DNA from: Dehalobacter sp. DCA | Lineage (GTDB): Bacteria > Bacillota > Desulfitobacteriia > Desulfitobacteriales > Syntrophobotulaceae | NCBI RefSeq assembly: GCF_000305775.1 | Contig: NC_018866.1 | Coordinates: 62,001-126,000 of the forward strand | Length of the DNA: 64,000 bases | Reading direction: 5' to 3' | Shown here: piece after piece, positions 62,119-64,000 of the stretch | Layout of the letters: every line of letters begins with the position of its first letter | Numbering within the stretch: the stretch's first letter is position 1 | Notes under the pieces: model-generated | What the model saw: the letters and a program-made list of their open reading frames with translations, nothing else | Database searches by the model: none | What the model was told of the DNA's origin: nothing | Position numbers and translations under genes: made by a program

Positions 62119-63633
62119 ATGAGAAAAATGACATTTGGTATTAAAGGTATATTTTCTATAGTTCTTTTGATGCTGGTTTTGGCTAGTCCTGTATTAGCAT
62201 CCACGGATAGTTCGGAAAGGATATGCGGAGCGGATAGATATAAAACAGCAGAGGCAATTGCAAATACGGTTAATAGCAAGGAGGTCGATTGTGTAGTTTT
62301 AGCCCCCGGCAATAGTTATGCCAATGCTTTACCAGCCGGTGTGCTGGCCTACAAAAGTAATGCCCCTTTGTTATTAATAAATTCTACGGCAAGTAATACC
62401 ATCGAAGCTTTTAATTATATAAAATCTCATTTATCTTCGACAGGGAAAATATATCTTGTTGGAGATAATGACCTTATTGGAAATGATTTTATTACAAGCC
62501 TTAATGGCATGGGTTATACCAATATAATTAAGATTTCTGGCTCTGATATTTATAATACTGATTACTTAATTGCCAAAGAATTAAATGTTCCAAATAATAC
62601 GCCCATGGTTATAAGCTCTGGAGTAAACTTCCCGGATGCATTGGCAATATCCAGTGTAGCTTCATCAAATGGTTGGCCTATTTTACTCACAGACGGAAGT
62701 ACATTATCAAACGATATTAAATCAATAATTACTGAAAAGCAGCCGCAAAAGATATATATTACCGGAGGAATAGCTGCTGTAACAAATTCTATTGAAGATC
62801 AGATAAAGAGTATCGCGCCAAACTCTACAATCATTAGGTTTGCCGGTAGTGACAGATATGAGACGTCTACTCTTATCGTAGATCAGTTTTTTTCTTCTTC
62901 AGAGAATATTTATTTAGCTTCAGGTCTTGATTATCCAGATGCTTTAGCAGGAAGTGTCTTAGCAGCTAAGAGCCAAAGCTCCATTATTTTAATAAATCCA
63001 AATACAAAAAGATCTATTCCTGGGAGCGTAGTGCATCTTTTGGTAGAGTTAAGGGGAAAGCAAGTAGGTAAGAATTTAACTGCTCTTGGAGGTATTACCG
63101 TTGTCCCGAATGAAGTGCTTCAATTAGCTAATGACCTTATGGGTAAAATTAATTTGACCAGCCTTGGGCAGCCGGTAAATTTCAGTTATGCTTTTACAAA
63201 AGATCCCCAATTTAGTCATAACGGTAATTTTGTTGAAGGTACTGGAAGTTTGTCTGAGGAACAACAGATAGCTTTGATTACAGCGGTGAAATTCTATAAT
63301 TCATGGAAATCGATTAACTATCAAAATCTTGATAACACATCTTATGGATATGAATACTGTACAGATAGATTTGCTGACGGGGAAAAACAAAATCTTTTAA
63401 ATACTAAATCCTCGCTTATCCAACGAAAATACGTACATCAAATAAATAAAATCACATTATCAAGTTATGGCACGGCTTATATTTTAAAAGATACTCCTTA
63501 TACTTTCTTCCGTATTGCTGCTGATGTGCAGGGCCATGATGCAAATACAGGAGGGTCTTTTCATGGTACCGAATACCAAATGATTTTGCTTTATAATGTT
63601 CGAGGCTATTGGGAGATTGATAGTATAAGATAG
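62119..63633 (+). CDS. Secreted CWB2 cell-wall-binding protein with NTF2-like domain
   Basis: 504 residues from ATG 62119 (GGAGG five bases upstream). Signal peptide GIFSIVLLMLVLASPVLAST. Three cell-wall-binding repeat 2 units follow: ERICGADRYKTAEAIANTVN, then the unit around ISGSDIYNTDYLIAKELN, then IRFAGSDRYETSTLIVDQFF, each with GNSYANALP/NFPDALA/DYPDALA-type sequence. The last 150 residues are the module shared with the protein at 56790. CWB2 binds secondary cell-wall polymer, so the protein is anchored outside. Confidence 0.85.
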   Translation: MRKMTFGIKGIFSIVLLMLVLASPVLASTDSSERICGADRYKTAEAIANTVNSKEVDCVVLAPGNSYANALPAGVLAYKSNAPLLLINSTASNTIEAFNYIKSHLSSTGKIYLVGDNDLIGNDFITSLNGMGYTNIIKISGSDIYNTDYLIAKELNVPNNTPMVISSGVNFPDALAISSVASSNGWPILLTDGSTLSNDIKSIITEKQPQKIYITGGIAAVTNSIEDQIKSIAPNSTIIRFAGSDRYETSTLIVDQFFSSSENIYLASGLDYPDALAGSVLAAKSQSSIILINPNTKRSIPGSVVHLLVELRGKQVGKNLTALGGITVVPNEVLQLANDLMGKINLTSLGQPVNFSYAFTKDPQFSHNGNFVEGTGSLSEEQQIALITAVKFYNSWKSINYQNLDNTSYGYEYCTDRFADGEKQNLLNTKSSLIQRKYVHQINKITLSSYGTAYILKDTPYTFFRIAADVQGHDANTGGSFHGTEYQMILLYNVRGYWEIDSIR

Positions 63634-63654
63634 TTGAAATTCGTAAAGGAGCGT

Positions 63655-63723
63655 ATGTTTTTGAATTTGATAGGTATTCCACGGTTACATGAGCTGGTTG
63701 TTATTGGAATGCCCAAGAACTAA
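63655..63723 (+). CDS. Possible 22-residue peptide
   Basis: ATG six bases after AAAGGAG; MFLNLIGIPRLHELVVIGMP KN. It may be a small peptide or the remnant of a gene cut at the junction 60 bases further on. Very low certainty. Confidence 0.2.
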   Translation: MFLNLIGIPRLHELVVIGMPKN

Positions 63724-63780
63724 GAAACAATTCTTCTGTCGCCCAGATCTAGTATCGCGCACTCAGATAAGCCTTCAGTT

Positions 63781-64000
63781 CATCGGCTGGGACGGCCGGT
63801 GTGGAGCACTTACCAAGGTAACAGCCGAGGGGAGTCCCGCCATCGGAACAGTGCATCCCTTTGGGTTGGACTGCTCCGGCTATGTGGCACGGGTATTCGT
63901 TAACGCGGCGGGAAATTCAGATACGGCAGAGATCATCGGAACCGGTACGTCAAGCCAGTATGCTGCCTGTACACCAGTAAACTGGAGCAATGCACAGCCG
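63781..64000 (+). pseudogene. Second, 5'-truncated NlpC/P60 domain (runs off the window)
   Basis: From ATCGGCTGGGAC at 63782 the frame reads IGWDGRCGALTKVTAEGSPA, HPFGLDCSGYVARVF and SSQYAACTPVNWSNAQP, matching the NlpC/P60 domain of 46812-48785 from IGWDSRWGTL onward but diverged at many positions. There is no start codon or upstream part of the gene. Similarity begins abruptly at 63781. It is either a fused remnant from recombination when the Tad cargo was inserted or the start of another element copy. Confidence 0.75.

Overview
The window looks like accessory DNA from an anaerobic Clostridia-type Firmicute. Most genes have strong AGGAGG-type ribosome binding sites and GTG/TTG starts are frequent. 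The conjugation genes are those of Tn1549/CTn-like integrative elements, and cell-wall-binding repeat 2, AbiE and Spo0E-like proteins also occur. A Peptococcaceae or Desulfitobacteriales host is plausible, but nothing here proves the genus.

Layout. (1) 1-1564: right part of an IS1634-like insertion sequence that has cut off the end of a giant helicase/methylase gene. (2) 1.5-11.1 kb, minus strand: part of one conjugative-element core (parA, parB, small genes, two conserved hypothetical genes, giant helicase/methylase with tnpV nested inside). (3) 11.4-15.0 kb, minus strand: a TIR / caspase-like / Mrr-like defence operon, then two paralogous HTH genes. (4) 15.26-16.07 kb: 3' pieces of two different tRNA genes, read as attachment-site scars, with one unknown gene between them. 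(5) 16.8-20.8 kb: an OLD-family ATPase/TOPRIM gene and a GHKL ATPase fused to a PD-(D/E)XK-like nuclease. (6) 20.9-48.8 kb, plus strand: a second, diverged copy of the element core in opposite orientation (parA, parB, helicase/methylase with nested tnpV, TOPRIM protein), then AbiE, a palindrome-rich oriT candidate, MobC, MOB_P relaxase, PcfB, VirD4, VirB2-like, VirB6-like, PrgI, VirB4 and an NlpC/P60 hydrolase. (7) 48.8-63.6 kb: a visibly AT-richer cargo with an EAL phosphodiesterase, a complete Tad (type IVb) pilus set, and then a group with two radical SAM proteins, a U32-like protein, a Tyr/Trp-X-Asn repeat protein and a cell-wall-binding-repeat protein. (8) 63.78-64.0 kb: a second, diverged piece of the NlpC/P60 gene, so the Tad cargo lies between two copies of that sequence.

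How the parts may work together. The core in region 6 would nick and transfer the element: relaxase and MobC act at oriT, VirD4 couples, VirB4/VirB6/PrgI/VirB2-like form the channel and the NlpC/P60 protein opens the wall. Defence genes sit at the junction between the two element copies. The Tad cargo would build a surface pilus under c-di-GMP control. The most unusual part is the repeat protein at 60.2 kb: fifteen aromatic-X-Asn triplets, ten triplets in one uninterrupted run (nine of them aromatic-X-Asn and one Trp-Gly-Asp), next to two radical SAM enzymes. This pattern matches known substrates of three-residue cyclophane (triceptide) forming enzymes, here on what may be a surface or pilus-associated protein.
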